A DNA stretch of 64,000 nucleotides from DASRDU01 sp035560235 (GTDB lineage Bacteria > Acidobacteriota > Blastocatellia > RBC074): assembly GCA_035560235.1 (NCBI GenBank), contig DATMAG010000054.1, positions 14,374 through 78,373 on the forward strand, written 5' to 3'. This document shows positions 46,361-54,445 of the stretch, piece by piece. The notes under the pieces are model-generated. The model saw only the letters and a program-made list of their open reading frames with translations. It ran no database searches and was not told where the DNA came from. Both the position numbers and the translations under genes were made by a program. Position 1 is the stretch's first letter. Each line of letters begins with the position of its first letter.

Positions 46361-47869
46361 ATGGTGACACTCGACAAGATTGCAGCAGCCATCGGCGCGC
46401 ACGCGAGCGGCGCGGGGACTGAGGCTGCGGTGCAGGCTGCGGGTTCGGCTGTCACACACGATTCACGCCGCGTTGTGCCGGGGGGCATTTTCGTTGCCAT
46501 TACAGGCGCACACACCGATGGCAACAACTTCGTCCAGGAAGCAATGAAACGCGGCGCGCTGGCCGTGATTTCCGAGAAAGCACGGCCAGCAGATTTTGCA
46601 GGCGTCTGGTTGCAGGTCGCTGATGCGCGCGCGGCGCTGGCTCAGGCTGCCGCCGCCGTTCACGGTCATCCGTCGCACAAACTGAAACTTGTCGGCATCA
46701 CCGGGACGAATGGCAAGACGACGACGGCGCATCTGGTCGAAGCAGTCTTTCGCGCTGCGGGCGAGGTTCCCGCAATGATGGGAACGATCAGTTACCGCAT
46801 CGGCAATGAACAGGTGAACGCTGAATTCACGACGCCCGAAGCTTCTGAAATTCAGGACTTCCTGCGCCGCGCTGTTGAGGCCGGGTCACGCTATGCCGTG
46901 ATGGAAGTCTCGTCGCACGCGATTGATCTGCGACGCGTCGAAGGTCTGAGATTCGAGGTCGCTGCCTTTACCAATCTGACGCAGGATCACCTCGATTATC
47001 ACCGCACGATGGACGAATACTTTGCCGTCAAGCGCAGGCTCTTTGAAGGTCGCATCGGAAGCTCAGTCGAGCCGCCCGCGCAGTCGGTCATCAACATTGA
47101 TGATCCGCGCGGCGCGGAATTAAAAGCCCTGGGCGGCACAGCGGCGCTGACTTACGCGCTCGAAGCTGAAGCTGACATTACGACCGAAGCGCGCAATTTC
47201 GGACTGACGGGCTTGCATTTTACGGCGCGCACGCCGCAGGGCGAGCTTGAAATCAATTCGTCACTCGTGGGCCGCCCGCACGCTTACAACTGTCTGTGCG
47301 CTGCTGGCATTGGCCTTGCACTGGGCTTTGAGCGTGAAGTAATTGCGCGCGGCATCGCTGAATGCAGACTGGTTTCAGGACGGTTTGAAAGGGCGAGCGG
47401 CGCGGATGATGACATTACTGTCATCGTTGATTACGCGCACACGCCGGATGCGCTCATCAATGTGCTGCGCACCGTGCGCGATGCGCTGCGCGGTCAGGGC
47501 GGCAGGGTCATCACAGTTTTCGGCTGCGGCGGCGACCGCGACAAGACCAAACGCCCGCTGATGGGCGAGGCTGCCGCGCAACTGAGCGATTACGTGATTG
47601 CCACTTCCGACAATCCGCGCAGCGAAGACCCGGCAGCGATTCTGAGAGAGATTGAACCCGGATTGAAAAGTGCCTCCACGCCGTTTGAAATGATTACTGA
47701 CCGTCGCGCTGCGATTTTTCGCGCCATTGCTCAGGCTGCGCCGGGCGATGTCGTGATGATCGCGGGCAAAGGTCACGAGACGTATCAGATTCTGGCCACG
47801 GGAAAGATTCACTTCGATGACCGCGAGGTTGCGCGCGAAGCGCTCACCGCAAGGAAATCTCAAAGCTGA
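46361..47869 (+). CDS. murE: UDP-MurNAc-tripeptide synthetase, meso-DAP type
   Basis: About 502 residues from ATG 46361; a TTG at 46349 is also in frame. Adds meso-DAP to UDP-MurNAc-L-Ala-D-Glu. ATP-binding loop LVGITGTNGKTTTAHLVEAV, substrate motif TTPEASEIQDFLR, and DNPR (ATSDNPRSEDPAAIL), the residue pattern of the DAP-adding rather than lysine-adding enzymes. This agrees with the DAP pathway genes at 7-13 kb. Part of the dcw cluster, 24 nt before murF. Confidence 0.96.
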   Translation: MVTLDKIAAAIGAHASGAGTEAAVQAAGSAVTHDSRRVVPGGIFVAITGAHTDGNNFVQEAMKRGALAVISEKARPADFAGVWLQVADARAALAQAAAAVHGHPSHKLKLVGITGTNGKTTTAHLVEAVFRAAGEVPAMMGTISYRIGNEQVNAEFTTPEASEIQDFLRRAVEAGSRYAVMEVSSHAIDLRRVEGLRFEVAAFTNLTQDHLDYHRTMDEYFAVKRRLFEGRIGSSVEPPAQSVINIDDPRGAELKALGGTAALTYALEAEADITTEARNFGLTGLHFTARTPQGELEINSSLVGRPHAYNCLCAAGIGLALGFEREVIARGIAECRLVSGRFERASGADDDITVIVDYAHTPDALINVLRTVRDALRGQGGRVITVFGCGGDRDKTKRPLMGEAAAQLSDYVIATSDNPRSEDPAAILREIEPGLKSASTPFEMITDRRAAIFRAIAQAAPGDVVMIAGKGHETYQILATGKIHFDDREVAREALTARKSQS

Positions 47870-47892
47870 TTTGAGAACGGAAGGAGCAGTCC

Positions 47893-49323
47893 ATGAACCT
47901 TGGTGAGATCGCAAAACTGTGTGGCGCCAGCCACAGCCTGAGCGCCGGGCTGGCCGCAACCGAGCCTGCGGGCTTCTCGATGGATTCGCGCGCGATCAAA
48001 CCCGGAGAATTGTTCATTGCCATTCCCGGCGAGCGCGTTGACGGTCACGAGTTCGTTGCTGAAGTGCTCGACAAGGGCGCGTGCGCGGCGCTCGTCGTTC
48101 ACAAGCGATTGCCGTTTGCGACGAACCTGGGCGGTTACGCTGACCGTCTGCTCTTTGTCACTGACACTGTTGCGGCCAGCCAGCAGATGGCCGCGCGCGT
48201 GATTGCCGTGTGGAATCGCCCTGTCGTTGGCGTGACCGCCAGCGCGGGCAAGACGACGATCAAGGATCTGACGGCGCACGTTCTTGCCGCAAAAGGGCGC
48301 GTCTTCAAATCGCTCGGCAATCTCAACACGGGTTACGGACTGCCGCTCACGGTCGGGCGCATGATTACAGGCGGCGCAAAGCCTGAAGATTTCGATCTTG
48401 CGGTCTTTGAAATGGGGATGAATTCTTACGGCGAGATTCTGCGACTGACTGAAATCGCGCCGCCTGCGGTTGCAGTTGTCGGCAATGTCGGCACGGCGCA
48501 CATTGAATTTTTCGGTTCGCAGGACGGCATTGCCCGCGCCAAGGCTGAAATCGTTGACGGCCTGAAAAGCGGTGGCACGGCGGTGCTGAATGCTGACGAT
48601 CCGCGAGTCATCGGGATGCGCGAGCGGCGGCCTGATATTTCAGTCATCAGCTTCGGCATTGACGCGCAGGCCGATGTGACGGCGAGCGCCATCAGCAACG
48701 CGGATGACCTGAGCAGCACGCGCTTTGAACTGACCACTCCGCAGGGCAAAGCTGAAGTCAGTCTGCCGCTGATCGGACGCCACAACGTTTACAACGCGCT
48801 TGCGGCAGCGGCGACCGGGCATCACTTCGGCCTGACGGCTGAAACAATCGCCGCGCAGCTTGCGTCATCGGCGGCTTCAAAGATGCGCGGCGAGGTGCTG
48901 CGCTTTGCGAACGGCGTGACGGTGATTGACGATTCTTACAATTCAAACCCGCAGGCGCTCGTTGAAGCCGTGCGGGCGATGGCCGGGGCCAGGGGATTCA
49001 GGCGGAAGATTGTGGTGGCGGGTGAAATGCTCGAACTTGGCGGACAGGGAAGCGACCTGCATCGTCAGTGCGGCAGCGAGATTGCAGCGACAGGCATTGA
49101 TCAGTTAATCGGCGTGCGCGGCCTGGCGCGTGATCTGATTGCCGGAGCGGTTGCGGCTGACGGCAGTTTTGCCAACCGCGCCGCCTTCTTTGAAACGCCG
49201 GAACACGCCGGCGAAATGCTGGTGGCCGAAGCTCACGCGGGCGATCTGATTTTAGTCAAGGGTTCACGCGGCGTGCGAACTGAAAAAGTAATTGAAAAGC
49301 TGCGTGCGGCCTTCAGCGGATGA
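47893..49323 (+). CDS. murF: UDP-MurNAc-pentapeptide synthetase (D-alanyl-D-alanine adding enzyme)
   Basis: 476 residues. Attaches D-Ala-D-Ala to the tripeptide. Walker-like loop VVGVTASAGKTTIKDLTAHV (A-S-A-G-K-T-T instead of the common SSGKTT), TNLNTGYGLPLTVGRM-like segment (here LGNLNTGYGLPLTVG), FEMGMNSYGEILRLTEIA (Mur ligase motif with Glu and Asn), and IDDSYNSNPQALVEAVRAM (C-terminal motif). AGGAGCAGTCC precedes the ATG. A 7-bp tandem repeat fills the gap to mraY. Confidence 0.96.
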   Translation: MNLGEIAKLCGASHSLSAGLAATEPAGFSMDSRAIKPGELFIAIPGERVDGHEFVAEVLDKGACAALVVHKRLPFATNLGGYADRLLFVTDTVAASQQMAARVIAVWNRPVVGVTASAGKTTIKDLTAHVLAAKGRVFKSLGNLNTGYGLPLTVGRMITGGAKPEDFDLAVFEMGMNSYGEILRLTEIAPPAVAVVGNVGTAHIEFFGSQDGIARAKAEIVDGLKSGGTAVLNADDPRVIGMRERRPDISVISFGIDAQADVTASAISNADDLSSTRFELTTPQGKAEVSLPLIGRHNVYNALAAAATGHHFGLTAETIAAQLASSAASKMRGEVLRFANGVTVIDDSYNSNPQALVEAVRAMAGARGFRRKIVVAGEMLELGGQGSDLHRQCGSEIAATGIDQLIGVRGLARDLIAGAVAADGSFANRAAFFETPEHAGEMLVAEAHAGDLILVKGSRGVRTEKVIEKLRAAFSG

Positions 49324-49370
49324 AACCGGCTGGCCGGTGTCAGACGGGCGGGGATCAGCAGTATCACTCT

Positions 49371-49404
49371 CTGACCACTGACCACTGACCACTGACCACT
49401 GACC
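49371..49404. repeat. CTGACCA tandem repeat between murF and mraY
   Basis: Four exact CTGACCA units from 49371 plus a six-base partial unit, ending 2 nt before the mraY start. The unit is 7 bp with no spacers, so it is not CRISPR. Confidence 0.9.
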
Positions 49405-49406
49405 GA

Positions 49407-50510
49407 ATGTTCTACTACTTGTTTTACGAACTGCTTCATGAACACTATCGGGCGCAGTATCCGGTGCTGCGCGTGCTGAATGTCTTTCAGTACGTCACCT
49501 TTCGCACGGCTTACGCGACGATCACAGCGCTGATGCTGAGTCTGGTCTTTGGCCCGTATGTGATCCGCAAACTGCGCGAGTTCAAGTTCGGTCAGGAGAT
49601 TCGCGCCGAAGGCCCGGCCTCGCATCAGGCCAAGCGCGGCACGCCGACGATGGGCGGAGTGCTGATCATTCTTTCGATTCTGATCTCAACGCTGCTCTGG
49701 GCGAACCTGCGGAACCATTACATCTGGATCGCCATCTTCGCCATGATGAGTTATGCGCTGATCGGCTTTCTGGATGATTCGATCAAGATCAAAAAGAAAC
49801 GCAACCTGGGACTGACCGGCAAACAGAAACTGATCGGTCAGTTTCTGATCGCCCTGGTTGTCTGGGGGCTGCTCTTTTACTGGACTGATTATCAGGACGT
49901 GCTGAGCGTGCCGTTCTTCAAGAACTTTACGCCGCATCTGCCGAAGCTGGTCTATCTGGCCATTATTCTGTTCATCCTCGTCGGCTCATCGAACGCCGTG
50001 AATCTGACCGACGGGCTGGACGGGCTGGCAATCAGCGTGACGCTGATCGCAGCGGCGGCGCTGACCGGCATTACTTACGTGACGGGGCACGCGAAGTTTG
50101 CTGATTACCTTGATATTCCGCACATCAGGGACATCTGGGAACTGACGATTCTGTGCGGCGCGCTCGTCGGCGCGAGTCTGGGCTTTCTCTGGTTCAATGC
50201 GCCGCCCGCCGAAGTTTTTATGGGCGATGTCGGCAGCCTGGGCATCGGCGGCACGCTCGGCGCAGTCGCAGTGATGATCAAGCAGGAAATCCTGCTCGGT
50301 TTCATCGGCGGCGTGTTCGTCATCGAAGCCCTCTCAGTGATGATTCAGGTCACGTCATTCAAGCTGACCGGCAGACGCATTTTCAAGATGTCGCCCATCC
50401 ATCATCACTTCGAGATGCTGGGCTGGAAGGAACCAAAGATCGTCTTTCGCTTTCTGATTGCGGCGATTCTGTTCGCCCTGTTCAGCCTTTCAACCCTGAA
50501 GCTGCGGTAA
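49407..50510 (+). CDS. mraY: Phospho-N-acetylmuramoyl-pentapeptide-transferase
   Basis: 367 residues, ten predicted membrane segments. Makes lipid I by moving phospho-MurNAc-pentapeptide to undecaprenyl phosphate. Diagnostic words: KRGTPTMGGVLIILSI, the acidic pair in IGFLDDSIKIKKKRNLGL, NAVNLTDGLDGLA, GFLWFNAPPAEVFMGDVGSLG and MSPIHHHFEMLGWKE. Contains all known catalytic Asp positions. The ATG at 49407 follows the tandem repeat directly and shows no good ribosome-binding site. Confidence 0.97.
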   Translation: MFYYLFYELLHEHYRAQYPVLRVLNVFQYVTFRTAYATITALMLSLVFGPYVIRKLREFKFGQEIRAEGPASHQAKRGTPTMGGVLIILSILISTLLWANLRNHYIWIAIFAMMSYALIGFLDDSIKIKKKRNLGLTGKQKLIGQFLIALVVWGLLFYWTDYQDVLSVPFFKNFTPHLPKLVYLAIILFILVGSSNAVNLTDGLDGLAISVTLIAAAALTGITYVTGHAKFADYLDIPHIRDIWELTILCGALVGASLGFLWFNAPPAEVFMGDVGSLGIGGTLGAVAVMIKQEILLGFIGGVFVIEALSVMIQVTSFKLTGRRIFKMSPIHHHFEMLGWKEPKIVFRFLIAAILFALFSLSTLKLR

Positions 50511-50542
50511 TGGCACAGGGAAATGACTGAGAGCTGAGTCGG

Positions 50543-50645
50543 CCTCACCCCTGCTCAGCTCCCGACTTCAATTCTCAACTGTCCGGCTGTCAGTTCCTGG
50601 GGTGAGGAAAATGAAGGCTGGCAGCCCGGATAGTTGAGAATTGAA
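50543..50645. repeat. Two interleaved inverted repeats between mraY and murD
   Basis: Repeat 1: CCTCACCCC (50543-50551) with GGGGTGAGG (50599-50607). Repeat 2: TTCAATTCTCAACT (from 50567, arm to 50589) with an arm at 50622-50645, 22 of 23 bases plus one bulge. Their order is A-B-A'-B', so both cannot pair in one simple hairpin; a pseudoknot or a switch is possible. Confidence 0.85.
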
Positions 50646-50667
50646 ATTTTTCAGGCGCATTCGACGA

Positions 50668-52020
50668 ATGCAGATCAGCAGCAGAAACATTCTGGTAGTT
50701 GGAGCAGCAAAAAGCGGCATCGCAGCGGCTGAATTCCTGCGCGCACGCGGCGCGCGTGTGACGGTCAATGACGCGAAACCGGAAAGCGAACTCAGCGCCG
50801 CCGCTGACCTGAAAGCGAAAGGCATTGAAGTCATCGCCGGTTCACATCCGGCAGAGTTGTTTGAAAAAGCGGATCTGATTGTGGCGAGTCCCGGCGTGCC
50901 GCTCGCGCTCGAACCCTTTCAGCGGGCCAGAACTGCCGGAGTTGAAATCATCAGCGAAATCGAACTGGCAGCGCGCTTCCTGCGCGGCAGGCTCATCGGC
51001 ATTACCGGCTCGAATGGCAAGACGACAACGACCACGCTGATCGGTGAAGTCCTCAAAAACGCCGGGCTGCCCGTGCAGGTTGGCGGCAACATCGGCACGC
51101 CGCTGATTACGCTGGTTGAGACTTCGCGTGACGACAGCCTGACGGTGATTGAACTGAGCAGCTTTCAGCTTGAAGCCGTGCAGTCAATGCGCCTGTTTGC
51201 CGCCGTGCTGCTCAACATCACGCCGGATCATCTGGATCGTTATGCTTCGATGGATGATTACGCCGCCGCCAAGGCGCGCATCTTTCTGAATCAGACGCCG
51301 GAAGACCTGGCCGTGCTGAACGCCGATGATGCGCGGGTCGCGGCAATGCGCACGCTGACCAGCGCGCATGTTGTTTATTTCAGTCGCCAGCACGAGCTTG
51401 AAGAAGGCATCTTTTTGCGCGGCGCTGAAATCATCAGCCGCAGCCAGGGCAGCGAATACAGCCTGCTGAATCGCGCTGAGATTGGTTTGCGCGGCGATCA
51501 CAATCTGGAAAACGTGATGTCGGCGCTCGCGGTCGGCCTCGCGTGCGGCGCTTCGCCCGATTCGATGCGCGAAACGATTCGCAACTTCAGGGGCGTAGAG
51601 CACCGGCTGGAGTTTGTGGCTGCGATAGGTGACGTGAATTTTTACAACGACTCAAAGGCGACGAATGTTGACGCGGCGATCAAATCGCTCGAAGCGTTCC
51701 CCGGCCATCTGATTCCGATTCTCGGCGGCAAGGACAAGGGCAGCGATTACGCGCCGCTTGCGCCGCTCGTCGCTGAACGCTGCGAACACGTCATTCTGAT
51801 TGGCGCAGCGGCAGACAAGATTGCCGCCGCCTTGCAGAACACAAAGCCGCTGCATCGCGCCGCGACAATGCCGGAAGCGGTTGAGCTTGGCTACAGGCTG
51901 GCGCGTCCGGGCGACACGGTGCTGCTCGCTCCGGCGTGTGCGAGTTTTGATATGTTCGATAATTACGAGCATCGCGGCAGGGTTTTCAAGGAGGCTGTTC
52001 ACCAACTGAAACAGCACTGA
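50668..52020 (+). CDS. murD: UDP-MurNAc-L-alanine--D-glutamate ligase
   Basis: About 450 residues from ATG 50668 (MQISSRNILVVGAAKSGIAA); a TTG at 50641 is in frame but lies in a repeat arm. Adds D-Glu to UDP-MurNAc-L-Ala. N-terminal nucleotide domain, P-loop GITGSNGKTTTTTLIGEVL, ELSSFQLEAVQSMRL (Mur motif), NITPDHLDRYASMDDY (His/Asp), NDSKATNVDAAIKSLEAF and C-terminal LAPACASFDMFDNYEHRG. All typical of MurD. Confidence 0.96.
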   Translation: MQISSRNILVVGAAKSGIAAAEFLRARGARVTVNDAKPESELSAAADLKAKGIEVIAGSHPAELFEKADLIVASPGVPLALEPFQRARTAGVEIISEIELAARFLRGRLIGITGSNGKTTTTTLIGEVLKNAGLPVQVGGNIGTPLITLVETSRDDSLTVIELSSFQLEAVQSMRLFAAVLLNITPDHLDRYASMDDYAAAKARIFLNQTPEDLAVLNADDARVAAMRTLTSAHVVYFSRQHELEEGIFLRGAEIISRSQGSEYSLLNRAEIGLRGDHNLENVMSALAVGLACGASPDSMRETIRNFRGVEHRLEFVAAIGDVNFYNDSKATNVDAAIKSLEAFPGHLIPILGGKDKGSDYAPLAPLVAERCEHVILIGAAADKIAAALQNTKPLHRAATMPEAVELGYRLARPGDTVLLAPACASFDMFDNYEHRGRVFKEAVHQLKQH

Positions 52021-52025
52021 TTCAG

Positions 52026-52051
52026 CAATCTGAAATCTGCGATCTGAAATT
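52026..52051. repeat. AATCTGAAATCTG word repeat in the murD-ftsW gap
   Basis: AATCTGAAATCTGCGATCTG, then AAATTAA, just before the ftsW ATG. Single arm only; no inverted partner nearby. Confidence 0.5.
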
Positions 52052-52052
52052 A

Positions 52053-53195
52053 ATGGCAGAGAAAGCAACAACCGGGTTTTTCGGCTCACTTGAGAATACG
52101 AAGTGGGACTTGTGGCTGGCGGCGGCGACCATCGGGCTGGTTGTCTTCGGACTGGTGATGGTTTACAGCGCGTCGGGTTACATCGCCGAGCAGCGTTTCA
52201 AGGTGCCGAGCTATTACTTTCTGGTGCGACAACTGATCTGGGTGGCGCTGGGCCTGGGCGCGATGCTCGTCACGATGCGGATTGATTATCTGCATTACTG
52301 GAAGCCGCAGGTTGTTTACGGCCTCCTGGGCATCAGCCTGCTGCTGCTGGCTGCGGTCTTTTTCTTTCCGGCGCGCAATGGCGCGCATCGCTGGATCACT
52401 TTCGGTTCATGGTCGGCGCAGCCTTCAGAACTGGCCAAGATCGCTCTGATTATTTTTCTGGCGCGCTTTTTATCAGTGCGCGAACAGGCTGGCGAACTGG
52501 GCGATTTTATGACGACGGTCGTTCCGGCCAGCGTGGTCGCGGGCATTCTGGCGCTGCTGATTATCAGAGAACCTGACCTCGGCACGACGCTGATGCTCGG
52601 CATCATTTTCATTGCGATGATGTTTGCGAGCGGCGTCAGAATCTGGCCGCTCTTTGCCTTCGCCGCGCCGGTCGTGCTGATTGCGGGGTTCTTCTTTATT
52701 TACATGGTTCCGTGGCGCTGGGAGCGAATCAAAATCTTTCTCGATCCTGAAAGCGATCCGCGGAACAAGGGATTTCAGGTCGTGCAGTCGCTGATTGCCG
52801 TTGGTTCGGGCGGCCTGTCGGGCCTGGGTCTGGGCGAAGGCAAACAGAAGATGAGCTTTCTGCCGGAGCCGCACGCCGATTTTATTTTTGCCGTGATTGG
52901 CGAAGAACTCGGTTTTGTCGGCGCGGTGACGGTGGTGATGGTCTTTGGTTTTCTGTTGTGGCGCGGCCTGGTGGTGAGCCGCCGCGCGCCGGACAGATTC
53001 GCGCAACTGCTGTCGCTGGGGCTGACAGTGATGCTGATTGCGCAGGCGTTTTTCAATATCAGCGTGGTGCTGAGCCTGGTGCCGAACAAAGGCATCCCGC
53101 TGCCGTTTGTCAGCGCGGGCGGTTCGTCGCTGCTGTTTGCGATGGCGGCGATTGGCGTGCTGCTGAATATTTCTGAGAAGGCAAAAAAAGTCTGA
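52053..53195 (+). CDS. ftsW: Septal peptidoglycan polymerase FtsW
   Basis: 380 residues, SEDS family with about ten membrane segments. Polymerises glycan strands together with FtsI. Seen: GLVVFGLVMVYSAS, YFLVRQLIWVALGLG, WSAQPSELAKIALIIFLARF (SEDS signature), MVPWRWERIKIFLDPESDP (R-W-x-R loop), QSLIAVGSGGLSGLGLGEGK and FLPEPHADFIFAVIGEELGF (catalytic Asp region), then GIPLPFVSAGGSSLLF. Start follows a word repeat directly. Confidence 0.97.
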   Translation: MAEKATTGFFGSLENTKWDLWLAAATIGLVVFGLVMVYSASGYIAEQRFKVPSYYFLVRQLIWVALGLGAMLVTMRIDYLHYWKPQVVYGLLGISLLLLAAVFFFPARNGAHRWITFGSWSAQPSELAKIALIIFLARFLSVREQAGELGDFMTTVVPASVVAGILALLIIREPDLGTTLMLGIIFIAMMFASGVRIWPLFAFAAPVVLIAGFFFIYMVPWRWERIKIFLDPESDPRNKGFQVVQSLIAVGSGGLSGLGLGEGKQKMSFLPEPHADFIFAVIGEELGFVGAVTVVMVFGFLLWRGLVVSRRAPDRFAQLLSLGLTVMLIAQAFFNISVVLSLVPNKGIPLPFVSAGGSSLLFAMAAIGVLLNISEKAKKV

Positions 53196-53213
53196 GCGGA
53201 TTGTTGTCACAAC

Positions 53214-53283
53214 CTGATTCCCGGCTCCTGCCGGCTGATGTCTGATGATTTCAGAAATCAGGATTCAGGAAACAGGAATCAGC
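53214..53283. repeat. Imperfect palindrome built from CCTGATTCC words
   Basis: ACCTGATTCCCGGCTCCTGC (53212 onward) is complementary in part to the stretch ending at 53283 (AGGAAACAGGAATCAGC), with several mismatches. Same word family as 3316 and 13276. Confidence 0.65.
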
Positions 53284-53308
53284 AGAAGGGCGCAGTGAGA
53301 TTCGAGTG

Positions 53309-54433
53309 ATGAGCCGGGATGAACAGAAGCTGCGACAAACGAACGCACGAGTCTCAGTCATTATCGCTGGAGGCGGTACTGGCGGGCACATTTATCCCGG
53401 TATTGCCATTGCCCAGGAATTCAAGCGCCGCAACGCCGAAAGCGAAATCGTCTTTGTGGGAACAGCTCGCGGACTGGAAACGAAAATTGTCCCGCGCGAA
53501 GGATTCAGACTTGAGCTGATCGAAGTCGCCGCGCTCAAGGGCGTCAGCGTGGCAAAACGGGTCAGGTCGCTGCTGCTGCTGCCGAAAAGTTTTTTCGCCG
53601 TTCGTTCCTTGATCAAACGCTACAGGCCAAATGTCGTGATCGGCGTTGGCGGCTACGCTTCAGGGCCAGTCGGGCTGACGGCAGCGCTGATGGGCATTCC
53701 GACGATGGTCGCTGAACAGAACGCGCTGCCGGGTTTTACGAATCGCATGCTCTCGCGCTTTGTCAAAGCAGCGGCAGTGTCGTTTGCCGAAGCCCGCGCT
53801 TTCTTCGGCGAGAAGGCCGAAATCACGGGGAATCCCGTGCGCGCTGAATTTTTCAATGTGCCTGAAAAGCCAGTGACGGCTCAGGCGCACATCCTTTTCA
53901 CCGGGGGCAGTCAGGGGGCGCGAGCCATCAATGAAGCAATGATTGCCGCGCTCCCGCTGTTGAAGCAGTCAGGCGCGCAACTGACGATCACGCATCAGAC
54001 CGGTGAAAGCGATCTGGAGCGGGTGCGCGCCGCATACGCAGAGGCCGGTGTTGCGGCTGAAGTGAAGCCGTTCATTGAACGCATCGTTGACGAATTCGCC
54101 CGCGCCGATCTGGTCGTGTGCCGGGCCGGAGCGACGACGGTCGCTGAACTGGCTGCCGCAGGCAAACCGGCACTGATGATTCCGTTTCCGTTTGCGGCTG
54201 ACGATCATCAGCGCAAAAACGCCGAAGCCGTCGAACGCGCCGGAGCCGGACGCATGATTTTGCAGGCTGAACTGAGCGGCGAGCGACTGGCAAACGAAAT
54301 TCTGCAACTCGTCCGCGATCCGCAAAAGTTGAAACAGATGTCTGAACGAAGCCGCGCACTCGCGCATCGTGACGCGGCGGCGAGGGTGGTTGATCTGGCG
54401 ATGAGGATTTCAAATCTGAGATTTGAAATTTGA
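53309..54433 (+). CDS. murG: UDP-GlcNAc transferase MurG (lipid II synthase)
   Basis: About 374 residues from ATG 53309 (GTG at 53306 is adjacent). GT-B fold transferring GlcNAc to lipid I. N-terminal loop VIIAGGGTGGHIYPGIAIAQ, GVGGYASGPVGLTAALMGIP, EQNALPGFTNRMLSRF, FTGGSQGARAINEAM and C-terminal VCRAGATTVAELAAAGKPAL with FPFAADDHQRKNAE. Complete. The last ten residues (MRISNLRFEI) are encoded by a word-repeat palindrome, so the natural end may have been altered by it. Confidence 0.96.
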   Translation: MSRDEQKLRQTNARVSVIIAGGGTGGHIYPGIAIAQEFKRRNAESEIVFVGTARGLETKIVPREGFRLELIEVAALKGVSVAKRVRSLLLLPKSFFAVRSLIKRYRPNVVIGVGGYASGPVGLTAALMGIPTMVAEQNALPGFTNRMLSRFVKAAAVSFAEARAFFGEKAEITGNPVRAEFFNVPEKPVTAQAHILFTGGSQGARAINEAMIAALPLLKQSGAQLTITHQTGESDLERVRAAYAEAGVAAEVKPFIERIVDEFARADLVVCRAGATTVAELAAAGKPALMIPFPFAADDHQRKNAEAVERAGAGRMILQAELSGERLANEILQLVRDPQKLKQMSERSRALAHRDAAARVVDLAMRISNLRFEI

Positions 54434-54438
54434 GATTG
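54407..54438. repeat. ATTTCAAAT palindrome spanning the murG stop codon
   Basis: A perfect 9-bp stem (54407-54415 with 54421-54429) and 5-nt loop, continuing as AATTTGAGATTGG. It overlaps the last murG codons and the stop at 54431. Confidence 0.8.
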
Positions 54439-54445
54439 GAAAGGG

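Noticed and set aside
49371..49404. Possible CRISPR-like array between murF and mraY
   Set aside because: Units are 7 bp with no spacers; it is a plain tandem repeat and no cas gene is near.
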